A DNA stretch of 64,000 bases from an uncultured Cohaesibacter sp. (GCF_963678225.1 NZ_OY782763.1:992001-1056000), one strand, 5' to 3'; shown: positions 8,852-18,651, counted from the first letter of the stretch. Notes: generated from the letters alone by a model not told the origin. Numbers and translations are program-made.

Positions 8852-8862
8852 GTGGCAAGGCG

Positions 8863-9111
8863 ATGAAAAAGCACTCCGTTACCATCGCTGGCCATCGTAC
8901 GTCCATCTCTCTGGAAGACGAATTCTGGCAAGGCCTGAAGGCTTTGGCCGATAGTCGCAACAAGTCTCTGGCGGACATCATCCGCCAGATCGACAAGGAC
9001 CGAGGGAGAAACAATCTCTCCTCAGCCATCCGCATCTCGGTTCTGGACTATTACAAATCCCGCATTCCCGCGCAGCTTGATGCTTCCATCCCCGATGGCG
9101 GGCGTCAATAA
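8863..9111 (+). CDS. Ribbon-helix-helix domain protein
   Basis: An 82-residue predicted DNA-binding protein of the RHH_4 type. The pattern HSVTIAGHRTSISLEDEFW gives the N-terminal strand (roughly 4-18), followed by two helices (about 19-30 and 37-48, SLADIIRQIDKDR) and an SAIRISVLDYYKSR tail typical of the family. Its target is unknown and I saw no obvious operator nearby. AAGG precedes the start. The end overlaps the convergent AsmA gene by 7 bases. By position it is co-transcribed with sspB and DUF4169. Confidence 0.88.
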   Translation: MKKHSVTIAGHRTSISLEDEFWQGLKALADSRNKSLADIIRQIDKDRGRNNLSSAIRISVLDYYKSRIPAQLDASIPDGGRQ

Positions 9112-12100
9112 TTCTGGATTATATAGTCAGTCGCCATATCATCATCTGAAAATGAGAATGAAAGCCCCTGCCCAAGCGACGGCACAATCCTATCCTTAGG
9201 CAAGGTGTTGAGACGCTGGGGCAGATCAATGTAATTTGCTGGTGGCAGCGTTTCTTCTGGCTGCGCCTGTGGGGTAGCGGACGGAACCGATTGCGTCGTC
9301 AGCTCATCCAAGGGGCGCATGATGATATCGCCCGCATTGATATCAAAGGATGGGGTGGTTGGCGTTTTCTCCGATTGAGGTGCCGGCACAGGGTCTTTCT
9401 GGCGCAGGGATTCAAGCAGAGCCGCCTCCGCCCTGGCTCTTTGCTCCTCATCAGCTTTTCGCGCCGCTTCCCGCTCTGCCGCAACCTTGCGTTCCGATTC
9501 GGCTTGAACACGCTGTTGAGCGGCGGCATCTTCCCGGGCTTTTTGTTCTGCCTGTTTGGCAGCGTCTGCCGCTTTCCGTTTGGCCTCTTCCTCAGCCTTG
9601 CGCTGTGCTTCCTGCCTTGCAGCCTCGGCTTGGGCACGCTCCTTGGCGGCTTGTGCTTCGGCCGCCTTTTTGGCCTCCGCCTCAGCAGCAGCCTGCTCGG
9701 CTGCCATCGCTTCCTTCTCCTTGGCTATCTGTTCCTCTTCGCGATGCTTGGCCCGCTCGCGATAAAGACGCAACAAACGCCGCATGCGGTCTTTCTCCAG
9801 AATATCGGCCTGCAGACGTTCCACGCGGTCCACTTCCCGCTCAAAAGCTCGAATGGTGAGATAGCCGGTAAAGGGCGCAACATCAACCACGCGCTCGGGC
9901 GCTTCCATCGGGCCGGAAAAAGCAAGCCCCACCTCGGGCTGGGCGCCGGTAACAGCATCTCCCTCATCCGGCTCGACCTTGATCGACCAATCGCCATCAA
10001 GTGTCTGGTTAGACAAATCAACCACCAGATTGCCTCGCGATTGGAGGATGTCCGCATCGGCTTCGATATTGTTGGCACGCAAGGCCCCGCCAGCGATGAC
10101 GAAGGTGCCTTCCACGCTGGAAACCTCGGTGGAGCCAGCATCCATGTGGGAGACAAAGGCGTTCCTGATATCCTCGTCATTCAATTCCATACCGGCATCA
10201 ACTGCGCGAATAACCTGCGCAAAAGCCGATGGATTGAGATAGTTGAGCGTCGCATCCTTAAGCGTAAAGGTTCCCGTGCCGGAAAGGCCGGACACCAGCC
10301 CCGCCATGGACCGCCCCTGACTTTCGACATCGAGATTGACATCAAGCTGCCCGCGGGCAATCGAGCGCCCGTCACGCTGCCAGACCAGCGGCGCCAAAGC
10401 AGCATTTTCGACCCGTATATGGGATTTAAGAAGGGCTTCTCCCTCCACATTGTCCAGATCCAGACCGCCGCTCACCTCTCCGCCCTGCAACAAGGCCTTG
10501 AAGTCGCGCACAGACAGGCCACTATCCTGCCAGACAAGAGAGAAGGATGGTTGCTGGAAAATGTAGGGCGCAGCAAGCTCAAGGCTGCGCGCCTTCACCG
10601 AGACATCCACCTTGATGGGCAGATCCTCTCCTGTGGTCATAGGCGCAATGAAAGCAAGATCAGGCCAGTTCCGATCAATCGCAGTCAACCGCCCTGCGCC
10701 AAGCACCGTTTCACCAAGCCAGATGCCATCCATATCGCCAAGCTCGATAGTGCCCTTGAGCAGGCGATTGTTGGCTCGATGCGTCAGGCTCATCGCCCCC
10801 GAAACAGGTTGATCATTCCACTGCCCTTCCAGCGCATCAACAGCCAATGCCTTGTCATCAAGGGTCAGCCCGGCCTTCAATGAAACCGGTAGGCTTTCCC
10901 CCGGATTGGTCAGAGATACGCCAGCCGCCATCAAATAGGGCGCCAGATCGGAGGTCTCGAAGGCAACCCGCCCTTCGCTTTTCAAACCATCGCGGCCATC
11001 GGGGGTAAACTGCACATCGCCCTCATATGTCAATGCACCGTCCTCAGCCTTGAGCGAGCCCGTAAAGACAGCCCCCTCCGCCAAGGCGCCTTTGAAAGAG
11101 GCAGACGCGGACAGTCGAGGCAAGTCGATGAGCCCGTCGCCCAACCCCATCAGAGATAGCAACTTGCGCCCATCGGGGTTATCCATGTCTACCGCAAGAT
11201 CCAAATCGCCATTGGCCCAGTTCGCCAGCGCACCATCCAGAGTGGCCTCAAGAGAGGCATTGCCGCCACCAAGCGTGCCATCCAGCTTGGCGTTTAAACC
11301 ACGCTCGGCGTTGCCCCCCGAAAGGGAGAAGGAAAGATCGGCAGGCGACATGGCTCTCTGATTGCGCGCAAACCAGCCAGCAGCAGGCTGATCGGGAACC
11401 AGCCTTTCAATGAGCGCAGAAAATCCTTCCAGATCATCCGCGCTGATCTTGCCCTCGATTCGGCCATGGGGCGTGCCCGAAACATCCTGCAACAGGCCAC
11501 GTGCCGAGATCGTAGCGCCAGCAAAATCGTCAACACTCAATTGGTCGATCTCGATGCTGCCCTTGGACAGCCGCAATTTGGCACTCAGGCTATTGCCTTC
11601 AAAGCTGCCAGATACCAGCTGATTGGTTTCAATATCAAGCGCGATATCCTGCAAAGGCGCTCTGGAACCGGAGGAATTGCTCAGCAAAAGAGAGCCAACA
11701 CCCATCACCGCATCCAGATCGATCCGTTCAGCATCCAGATTGATGGATAGGGCATCGCCCTTGCTCTCATCCCCCGGAACACCGGCATACCAGTCGATAT
11801 AGCCCGTGGCGCGATCGCCCTCCATGGACAGATCCAGATCAGACACCTGAATATGGTCCGATTTGACCAGCACTTGCCCGCTAAGGTCAAAAGGCGTCAA
11901 CTGGCCACTGGTCGGCGCATCATCAAGCCACCATTTGGAAAAGGCCAGCGGCTGATCCGAACGGATGCGTGCCTGCCCTTCAAACCCGTTGCGTTTGCCA
12001 TTGTCGTCCATCTGGCGAGAAAACAGTCCCGAAAGGGAAACGATGGTCTGTCCCGGCAGGTCTGCTGTCAGTTGGTCAATCTTCCACGCCGTGCCAACCA

Positions 12101-13214
12101 GATCCGCATCTAGCTGCAAATTGCGGATCACGCCGCCACCAAGAATGACCCCGGGCACATCAAATCCGATATGCCCCGGAATACCGGGTAGAGGCATCTC
12201 GGCCAGAGAATTGGCCAGCGTCTCGATACCGTCCTGCAAATTAATCGGCGCATTGGGCCCATTGCCCAGAGCCCGGTCAAAATCCAGCTGTCGCGAAGAA
12301 ACCACCACGTCGAAACGCGGGTTCGCGCCAAAATCGATGGTGCCTGCGCCATTCAGCCGATAGGCCTGATCCACAGGGCCATGGGAAAATTCAAATTTCG
12401 GCATAACCAGCGATGAGGCCGTAAGATCACTATCCCCGCTCAAGGTCCATGGCGTGACCGAGCCTTCCAGCCCCTCAATGGTATTGGTGATGCGCGTGGT
12501 GCCAATATAATGGAGCCGTTCGTCCGCCCCTTCCTGAATGTTGCCATCCATGGCAAGGGACACCGCAAAATTGGCGGGCGTCAGAAGGCTTTTGACCCGC
12601 ATACCCTCGGCACTTGCCGTGCCGGTCGAAAGCATCAGCGAATAGGGGTTCCCGTCCATGCGGAAGGCGGCTTCGATCTTGTAAGGGCCGACCAGCGTGC
12701 GCGCTTCAAGCCCTCCGTTAAGCCCCGTCAGACGCTTGCTGCGGCCCGAGCTTCTGTCGAGAAAATCAATCTGTCCATTTTCGATCCGCACGTCATTGAG
12801 GCGGATCTTTTCCATATCCAGATCCCAGAGTTTGCCACCGTCCTGACGCCAGTCAAACCGGCCCTGCTCGTCCACCTCAAGCTTGAGAGAAGGACTTTTC
12901 AAAGTCATGTCAACGACTTCGATCTTGCCTTGAACAAGGGGAAACAGCTCGATTCCGATATCGAATGCATCAACGGCCAGAATGGGGTTCTGCTCATCAG
13001 GCCCCACATGCACGCTTTCAAAATGCAGCCGGGGCATGGGCAGGATTTGCATGTCAGCGGCCCCCAGAACATGCACGGGCTGCCCCAGCGCCATCGTCGC
13101 CTCGCGCTCGAAAGCGGCGCGATAGGATGTCCAATCAACAAATAGCGGCCCGACCAGCGCAATGACGAGCGCCAGTAGAATGGACCCACCAATCGTAAAA
13201 TACAGACTATTCAG
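9105..13214 (-). CDS. AsmA-like inner-membrane protein with long C-terminal coiled coil
   Basis: AsmA-like proteins are anchored in the inner membrane with a long periplasmic part; relatives are implicated in lipid transport to, or assembly of, the outer membrane. No ATG, GTG or TTG lies upstream of the membrane anchor, yet the frame clearly continues past the first ATG (13094) through LNSLYFTIGG, a hydrophobic helix and GPLFVDWTSYR, the conserved family N-terminus. The likely start is CTG at 13214, behind a G-rich AGGGGGGCAGGG. This gives 1369 residues. The body is repetitive beta-rich AsmA sequence. Residues 1125-1274 are a charged Ala/Glu/Lys/Arg coiled coil (9393-9842), followed by a Pro-rich tail. 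Confidence 0.85.
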   Translation of the reverse strand: MNSLYFTIGGSILLALVIALVGPLFVDWTSYRAAFEREATMALGQPVHVLGAADMQILPMPRLHFESVHVGPDEQNPILAVDAFDIGIELFPLVQGKIEVVDMTLKSPSLKLEVDEQGRFDWRQDGGKLWDLDMEKIRLNDVRIENGQIDFLDRSSGRSKRLTGLNGGLEARTLVGPYKIEAAFRMDGNPYSLMLSTGTASAEGMRVKSLLTPANFAVSLAMDGNIQEGADERLHYIGTTRITNTIEGLEGSVTPWTLSGDSDLTASSLVMPKFEFSHGPVDQAYRLNGAGTIDFGANPRFDVVVSSRQLDFDRALGNGPNAPINLQDGIETLANSLAEMPLPGIPGHIGFDVPGVILGGGVIRNLQLDADLVGTAWKIDQLTADLPGQTIVSLSGLFSRQMDDNGKRNGFEGQARIRSDQPLAFSKWWLDDAPTSGQLTPFDLSGQVLVKSDHIQVSDLDLSMEGDRATGYIDWYAGVPGDESKGDALSINLDAERIDLDAVMGVGSLLLSNSSGSRAPLQDIALDIETNQLVSGSFEGNSLSAKLRLSKGSIEIDQLSVDDFAGATISARGLLQDVSGTPHGRIEGKISADDLEGFSALIERLVPDQPAAGWFARNQRAMSPADLSFSLSGGNAERGLNAKLDGTLGGGNASLEATLDGALANWANGDLDLAVDMDNPDGRKLLSLMGLGDGLIDLPRLSASASFKGALAEGAVFTGSLKAEDGALTYEGDVQFTPDGRDGLKSEGRVAFETSDLAPYLMAAGVSLTNPGESLPVSLKAGLTLDDKALAVDALEGQWNDQPVSGAMSLTHRANNRLLKGTIELGDMDGIWLGETVLGAGRLTAIDRNWPDLAFIAPMTTGEDLPIKVDVSVKARSLELAAPYIFQQPSFSLVWQDSGLSVRDFKALLQGGEVSGGLDLDNVEGEALLKSHIRVENAALAPLVWQRDGRSIARGQLDVNLDVESQGRSMAGLVSGLSGTGTFTLKDATLNYLNPSAFAQVIRAVDAGMELNDEDIRNAFVSHMDAGSTEVSSVEGTFVIAGGALRANNIEADADILQSRGNLVVDLSNQTLDGDWSIKVEPDEGDAVTGAQPEVGLAFSGPMEAPERVVDVAPFTGYLTIRAFEREVDRVERLQADILEKDRMRRLLRLYRERAKHREEEQIAKEKEAMAAEQAAAEAEAKKAAEAQAAKERAQAEAARQEAQRKAEEEAKRKAADAAKQAEQKAREDAAAQQRVQAESERKVAAEREAARKADEEQRARAEAALLESLRQKDPVPAPQSEKTPTTPSFDINAGDIIMRPLDELTTQSVPSATPQAQPEETLPPANYIDLPQRLNTLPKDRIVPSLGQGLSFSFSDDDMATDYIIQNY

Positions 13215-13564
13215 GACCCTGCCCCCCTGGAAAACAAATGGACAAAGACCGGATCACACACTCTTACAGGAGTAAAGGCCCCTTAAGGCTCACATCGGTT
13301 TTTTGGAAATCTCACAATATGCCTTGCAGTAAAACCGTTCACTCACACAAGAACCAACCGATCAGACCGGAAACGCCAAACTCAAAAGCATGGATGCATA
13401 CCGCCCCGCCGATTTTATGACCCGACCCTTCATTCCGTTGGTAAGCCTTAAAAATTTCTTACTCCCAAATAACACTTGCACCGCCATCTGAAAAGGACAA
13501 ACCAGATGAACAAGCATTGATAAGACAAAAGAAATTCAGCATCAAAGTGCCCATAATGCCCGAT
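13215..13564. other. Intergenic region between AsmA gene and FAD dehydrogenase
   Basis: These 350 bases hold no supported gene. They include the leader of the AsmA gene at the left. On the right I see no convincing hairpin terminator for the FAD dehydrogenase gene, which ends here. An AT-rich patch at about 13450-13480 has no recognised element. Confidence 0.5.
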
Positions 13565-14986
13565 CTAACCATGCTCAGGCAATATCTTGCCGGGATTCAT
13601 GATGTTTTTGGGATCGAACGCTTCCTTGATCGCGATCATATAGCTCAGGGCTGGGCCGAATTCCTTGGTCATATATTTCATCTTGCCCTGCCCGACACCA
13701 TGCTCGCCGGTGCAGGTGCCGCCCATGGCGATGGCACGCTCGGCTAGCCGCCCAAGAAAGGCATCCGCCTTGGCATGCTCTTCGGGATTTTCCGGGTCGA
13801 GAAGCAGTTGGACATGGAAGTTGCCATCGCCCACATGTCCCACGATGGGAGCCAGAAAACCGGTCGCCTCGATATCCTTCTGGGTTTCCCGCACACATTC
13901 GGCAAGCTGGGAAATGGGAACGCACGCATCACTGGATACGCTCTTGGCACCGGGCCGTAGAGAGAAGGTGGCCCAGTAGGATTCATGCCGGGCCGTCCAC
14001 AGGCGGGTGCGATCTTCCGGCTTGGTTGCCCACTCAAAATCAGAGCCGCCGAATTCCTCGATAATGTCAGCGAACAATTCCGCCTGCTCTGCAACGCCAC
14101 TATCCGTGCCGTGGAATTCCACCAGCAGTGTCGGGCGTTCTTCCAACCCCAGCTTGGAATGCAGATTGACCGCCTTGACCTGAAGGCTGTCGAGCAGTTC
14201 AATGCGCGCCACCGGAATACCACACTGAATGGTCATGATCACGGCATTGCATGCACTCTCCAGATCGGGAAAGCCGCAAATGCCCCCCGAGATGGCCTGC
14301 GGAATGCCAGAAAGCTTGAGGGATACCTCTGTGATAATGCCCAACGTGCCTTCGGAGCCAACCAGGAGACGGGTCAAGTCATAGCCAGCCGAGCTTTTCT
14401 TGGCCTTGCTGGCCGTCTCGATGATGGTGCCATCAGCCATGACGGCTTTGAGCGAAAGCACATTGTCTTTCATGGTGCCATAGCGCACCGCATTGGTGCC
14501 CGAGGCCCTCGTGGCGGCCATACCACCAAGAGAAGCATCTGCCCCCGGATCGATAGGAAAGAACAAGCCCGTATAACGCAGATAATCATTGAGCTGCTTG
14601 CGGGTTACGCCCGCCTGAACCGTGCAGTTAAGATCTTCAGCACAGACCTCCAGAATGGCATTCATGCCCGAAAGATCAACGGAGATGCCGCCATAGGGCG
14701 CATTCAACTGCCCCTCAAGCGAAGAGCCCGAACCAAAGGCGATCACAGGCACGCCCTGTTCATTGCACAATGAAACAATTTCGGAGACCTCTTCGGTGCT
14801 TTGCGCAAAGACGACCCCGTCCGGCATTTCGTTCTGCAAGCCCGTCGTAGTATGGGCATGCTGCTCACGCAGAGCCTTGCCCATCGTGAACCGATCCCCG
14901 AACCGCTCCGACAATTTCGAACAGACCGTTTTCATGGCCTCTTCATTTTTCTGATGCTTGAAATGGGGCTGAACGACAGAAGACAT
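13565..14986 (-). CDS. FAD-linked oxidase, D-lactate/glycolate dehydrogenase type
   Basis: A flavoenzyme of the GlcD/LDHD family that oxidises 2-hydroxy acids such as D-lactate or glycolate. I start it at the ATG at 14986 with GGAG upstream (473 residues). The FAD-binding PCMH domain spans about 50-230, with VIAFGSGSSLEGQ and DPGADASLGGMAATRASGTN; the C-terminal FAD-oxidase domain has GHVGDGNFH and GEHGVGQGK, which supply the metal/substrate-binding histidines. A single-subunit protein without a neighbouring glcE or glcF favours D-lactate dehydrogenase over glycolate oxidase. No cofactor or transport gene lies next to it. Confidence 0.9.
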   Translation of the reverse strand: MSSVVQPHFKHQKNEEAMKTVCSKLSERFGDRFTMGKALREQHAHTTTGLQNEMPDGVVFAQSTEEVSEIVSLCNEQGVPVIAFGSGSSLEGQLNAPYGGISVDLSGMNAILEVCAEDLNCTVQAGVTRKQLNDYLRYTGLFFPIDPGADASLGGMAATRASGTNAVRYGTMKDNVLSLKAVMADGTIIETASKAKKSSAGYDLTRLLVGSEGTLGIITEVSLKLSGIPQAISGGICGFPDLESACNAVIMTIQCGIPVARIELLDSLQVKAVNLHSKLGLEERPTLLVEFHGTDSGVAEQAELFADIIEEFGGSDFEWATKPEDRTRLWTARHESYWATFSLRPGAKSVSSDACVPISQLAECVRETQKDIEATGFLAPIVGHVGDGNFHVQLLLDPENPEEHAKADAFLGRLAERAIAMGGTCTGEHGVGQGKMKYMTKEFGPALSYMIAIKEAFDPKNIMNPGKILPEHG

Positions 14987-15476
14987 AAGATACTCCGGAT
15001 TGATTGGCCTAGATCTTTTTGATCCAATTACGCACACTCAAGCGCAAATTGCCAGACCGACCCCGTGAATTCGCACAGCCTGACGCAAGCCGAAGAAAGG
15101 GTGGCTAATTTTTTTGGGCGTTGGTTCTCATCATGGCTTGAAATCCGGCCTCGTCGTCCCATGCATAGCTCCTCTTTCGATTCCGCTCTTCTGCCCCCAT
15201 TTAACGAATGTTATGAAATTGCCATACCAGCGAAAACATTGTTTTCGCGGGGTCTTTTTTGCGTTGATCAGCGCTCATAATCCTTCGAATGGTAGCCTAA
15301 AGCCAAACTGATACATGGTCACTCTCGGTTGACCCGCTTGCGCCCTTTGCTATTGTTGGACCATTCAGGCCGGTTTCCCTCTTTTCAAAAATGGCAACCG
15401 GAATGAGAATTCGCTTTGATTATCGCATTTCAGACACTCATTTCCACGAGCAGAACCAAAAAGCCAGCCTAGAACC
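14987..15476. other. Divergent intergenic region with an inverted repeat
   Basis: 490 bases separate the FAD dehydrogenase and the first ClC gene, which are divergent. An exact inverted repeat GCGAAAAC-ATT-GTTTTCGC lies at 15230-15248 and is followed by a T-run (TCTTTTTTG), so it could be an operator or a terminator-like hairpin. No supported open frame was seen; short frames here lack family resemblance. Confidence 0.5.
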
Positions 15477-16814
15477 ATGAACAACCGATTTCACCTGCAT
15501 CTTCCGCATGGCAAGCGTGTCAGAGCCCAACGCATGATATGGCAAAGACGGATCATTTTCGGACTGGGCGGTATTATGGTTGGCCTTGCCGCAGTGGTGT
15601 TGGCCATGGGCGCCGATTCCAGTCAGGATCTGTATCGTCAACTGATCGAAGCTTACCCCTATGCAGGCCTTTTCATAACCCCGCTCGGCTTTGGTGCCAT
15701 TGTCTGGGCCACCAACCGTTATTTCCCCGGAACGCAAGGTTCCGGTATTCCGCAAGCCATCGCAGCCCGACGCCTCAAGCGCCCGACAAGCCGTGCCCGC
15801 CTCGTCGGCATCCGTTCGGCCGTTGGCAAGGTCATCATGACATTGCTGGGTTTGATGATCGGCGCTTCAACCGGCCGTGAGGGCCCCACCGTTCAGGTTG
15901 GCGCTGCGGTCATGTTCCTGACCGGTCGTATCGCGCCCAAGCGTCAGGTCGGTCTCATTCTCGCCGGTGCCGCAGCCGGTATCGCTGGTGCTTTCAACAC
16001 CCCTCTGGCAGGGATCGTCTTTGCCATTGAAGAAATGAGCCGCTCTTTCGAGATGCGCACCAGCGGCATGATCCTGGGCACGGTGATTCTCGCCGGTCTG
16101 ACCTCCATGGCCGTTTTCGGCAACTACACCTATTTCGGCACCTCCCACGATCTGCTGCAATTCGGCTGGGGCTGGATTGCGGTTCCCATCGTCGGCGTGA
16201 TTGGCGGATTGGCTGGTGGCTTTTTCTCCAAGATTCTGGTGCTGTTTACCTATGGCCTGCCCGGTACTGTCGGCAAAATCATCAAGGCCCATCCGGTTCC
16301 CTTCGCAATCCTGTGCGGCCTGTTTGTTGCCCTTGCCGGTCTTTACACCGATGGCGCCGTCAACGGTTCGGGCTATGAAGCAGCCCGCGATGTGTTGCAT
16401 GGCGAAACCGACCTGCGCCTTGAATATGCACCGCTCAAACTGCTGGCCACCATCGCCTCATCCATCAGCGGCCTGCCGGGCGGCATTTTTTCCCCGTCCC
16501 TGTCAGTCGGAGCAGGCCTCGGAGCTGATCTTGCCGGCTTCTTCCCCAAGGTTCCCGTCGGAGCCATCGTGCTCTTGGGCATGGTGTCCTACTTCACCGG
16601 CGTGGTGCAGGCCCCCATCACCTCATTCGTCATCGTCATGGAAATGACCGATAACCACCAGATGATGCTGCCGCTCATGGCCTGCGCCCTGATCGCCAAT
16701 GCCGCTTCCAAGGTCTTCTGCAAGGAAGGGGTCTATCACCTGCAATCGGGCAAGTTCTACGATTTCGCCCGCCAGCGCGATTCGGAGCAGGCGCCTCCCG
16801 CCCCCAAGAGCTAG
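15477..16814 (+). CDS. ClC family protein, predicted H+/Cl- exchanger
   Basis: A ClC family membrane protein of 445 residues with the usual succession of hydrophobic helices and no CBS domain. Anion-binding motifs are intact: GSGIP at 88-92, GREGP with gating E135 at 133-137, and GGIFSP. FAIEEM keeps both glutamates (E185, E186). The second matches E203 of E. coli CLC-ec1, needed for proton coupling in exchangers, so this protein is predicted to be an exchanger. Roles in acid resistance or chloride balance are known for the family but not shown here. The Shine-Dalgarno is weak. A terminator follows at 16861. Confidence 0.93.
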   Translation: MNNRFHLHLPHGKRVRAQRMIWQRRIIFGLGGIMVGLAAVVLAMGADSSQDLYRQLIEAYPYAGLFITPLGFGAIVWATNRYFPGTQGSGIPQAIAARRLKRPTSRARLVGIRSAVGKVIMTLLGLMIGASTGREGPTVQVGAAVMFLTGRIAPKRQVGLILAGAAAGIAGAFNTPLAGIVFAIEEMSRSFEMRTSGMILGTVILAGLTSMAVFGNYTYFGTSHDLLQFGWGWIAVPIVGVIGGLAGGFFSKILVLFTYGLPGTVGKIIKAHPVPFAILCGLFVALAGLYTDGAVNGSGYEAARDVLHGETDLRLEYAPLKLLATIASSISGLPGGIFSPSLSVGAGLGADLAGFFPKVPVGAIVLLGMVSYFTGVVQAPITSFVIVMEMTDNHQMMLPLMACALIANAASKVFCKEGVYHLQSGKFYDFARQRDSEQAPPAPKS

Positions 16815-16860
16815 CCTTGGCACACGCCCATCGGCGCAAATGACAGACAGAAAAACCCAA

Positions 16861-16890
16861 AAGCCGCCCCACAAGGCGGCTTTTTGCTTT
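16861..16890 (+). terminator. Rho-independent terminator after first ClC gene
   Basis: An 8-bp stem AAGCCGCC/GGCGGCTT (16861-16868 and 16875-16882) with a 6-base loop is followed by TTTTTGCTTTT. It lies about 45 bases after the stop and separates the two ClC genes into different transcripts. Confidence 0.85.
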
Positions 16891-17022
16891 TCCCCCTATT
16901 CTGCCGAAGGTTAGGCTTGACGTTTGAGGCAAAAATTTCAAAGCTTTGCAATGAAAACGAGGTGAAACCGATCAACGGCTCCTCTCCCTTTACAGCGGCT
17001 CAGCGACAAGAGTTTGCCGACC

Positions 17023-18651
17023 ATGATCAGGACCAACCCGATCAAACTGATACGAAGCTGGATAGAACCGAACTGGTCGATCTATATTTCGACCCAGCAG
17101 CCCAAGCTTTGGTTTTTTTCCATTTTGATCGGCTTCATGGTCTCTCTCGCCGCGATCCTGTTTCGACTCGGCATTGGCGGCGTGCAATGGTTCTGGCTGG
17201 GCACCAGCGCAGAGAATGTCATTACAACGCTGCGCGCGGCCCCGCCTTGGCTTGTGGTTGCAGCTCCCACCCTTGGCGGCGTCTTTGTTGGTGCCTTTCT
17301 GCAATATGTCCACCCCATCAAGCGCGCTGAAGGCGTGGCCGATGTCATCGAAGCGCGCGCGCGCGGCGGCAGAGGGCTGCGATTCTGGCAAGCGCTGGAT
17401 AGCGCCACGGTAACCATCATCTCCCTTGGCGCAGGAGCCAGCGCGGGCCGCGAAGGCCCCATTGTGCATCTGGGGGCCAGTCTTGCCAGATCTCTTGGCC
17501 GCAGGCTCGCCATACCGGCTGCATCACAAAGAGTGCTGCTCGCCTGCGGGGTGGCCAGCGCAGTTTCGGCCTCGTTCAACGCGCCCATCGCAGGCGTACT
17601 CTTTGCCCATGAGGTCATTCTGGGCCACTATGCCATGTCCGCCTTCGTGCCCATCGTGTTGGCGTCTGCGGTAGGCACCACCTTCTCGCGCCTCTTTTTC
17701 GGCGATGTAGCCTCTTTCATCATCCCCGACTACCAGATCACCTCTTACTGGGAGCTGCCGTCCTTTGCCCTTCTGGGCATCGTCTGCGCCATCGTTGCGG
17801 TGCTGTTCCAAACCTCGCTCCTCGGCACAGACTGGATCGCACGCCACATCAAGATGCCGCTCATATACCGTCCGATCATTGGCGGCTTCCTCGTTGGCCT
17901 TATAGCACTGGCCTTTCCTGAGGTTCTGGGCGTTGGCTATGAAGCGACCGACCTTGCGCTCAAGCAACAGCTTCCCCTGACAATGCTACTCTCGCTCATC
18001 GTTGCCAAAGCGCTAGCAACATCCATAACACTGGCTTCGCGCTTTGGCGGCGGTATCTTCTCGCCCTCGCTTTATATCGGCGCCATGGTCGGAGGCACCT
18101 TTGGCCTGATCGCGCAACCCTTGCTGCCCGAAATCGCCTCCACTCATGGCCTTTATGCGCTACTGGGCATGGGGGCAGTGGCTTCAGCCATGCTCGGCGC
18201 GCCCATATCCACGACCATGATCGTCTTTGAATTGACCGGTGGTTATGCACTCTCTATCGCCCTCTTGGTGACGGTCTCCATCTCCAACGGCCTCGCCGTG
18301 GCACTCAGTGGGCGCTCCTATTTCCACTGGCAACTGGGCATGCGCGGCATCTTCCTGCATGAAGGCTCCCATCGCTATGTCGTGAAAAACACCACGATTG
18401 CGGACTTTTACACGCCCCTAGCCGCAGATATTCCCATTGAAGACACCGTACTTGAGCATAATATGGAACCGATCAAGATGCAGGACACACTGGAACTGGC
18501 GCTCAAGAAATTCGATGACAATGGCGGCAGCAATCTCGCGGTGCTTGATCCGGACAATCCGGGCCGTATTCTGGGCTGGGCCCGGCAGGTGGATGCCCTT
18601 CGCCATTTCAACGCCGTGTTGATCAACACCCAGGTCGAAGAACATCGCTAG
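17023..18651 (+). CDS. ClC family protein with C-terminal CBS-like domain
   Basis: A second ClC protein, clearly different from its neighbour. I use the ATG at 17023 (542 residues); an in-frame TTG three codons earlier is an alternative. The gating GREGP is present (E144), as is GGIFSP. The serine-containing GSGIP filter is replaced by AEGVA (103-107). The proton-glutamate position is valine (LFAHEV: E197, V198), as in eukaryotic ClC channels. The last 85 or so residues form a single CBS-like region, which in other ClC proteins binds nucleotides. It may conduct chloride without proton coupling; this is inference. There is no obvious terminator after it. Confidence 0.9.
   Translation: MIRTNPIKLIRSWIEPNWSIYISTQQPKLWFFSILIGFMVSLAAILFRLGIGGVQWFWLGTSAENVITTLRAAPPWLVVAAPTLGGVFVGAFLQYVHPIKRAEGVADVIEARARGGRGLRFWQALDSATVTIISLGAGASAGREGPIVHLGASLARSLGRRLAIPAASQRVLLACGVASAVSASFNAPIAGVLFAHEVILGHYAMSAFVPIVLASAVGTTFSRLFFGDVASFIIPDYQITSYWELPSFALLGIVCAIVAVLFQTSLLGTDWIARHIKMPLIYRPIIGGFLVGLIALAFPEVLGVGYEATDLALKQQLPLTMLLSLIVAKALATSITLASRFGGGIFSPSLYIGAMVGGTFGLIAQPLLPEIASTHGLYALLGMGAVASAMLGAPISTTMIVFELTGGYALSIALLVTVSISNGLAVALSGRSYFHWQLGMRGIFLHEGSHRYVVKNTTIADFYTPLAADIPIEDTVLEHNMEPIKMQDTLELALKKFDDNGGSNLAVLDPDNPGRILGWARQVDALRHFNAVLINTQVEEHR

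Noticed and set aside
9291-10883. Plus-strand open frame of 530 codons
   Set aside because: Antisense to the AsmA-like gene, with composition typical of a reverse-frame shadow (runs of Leu, Phe, Arg and Cys).
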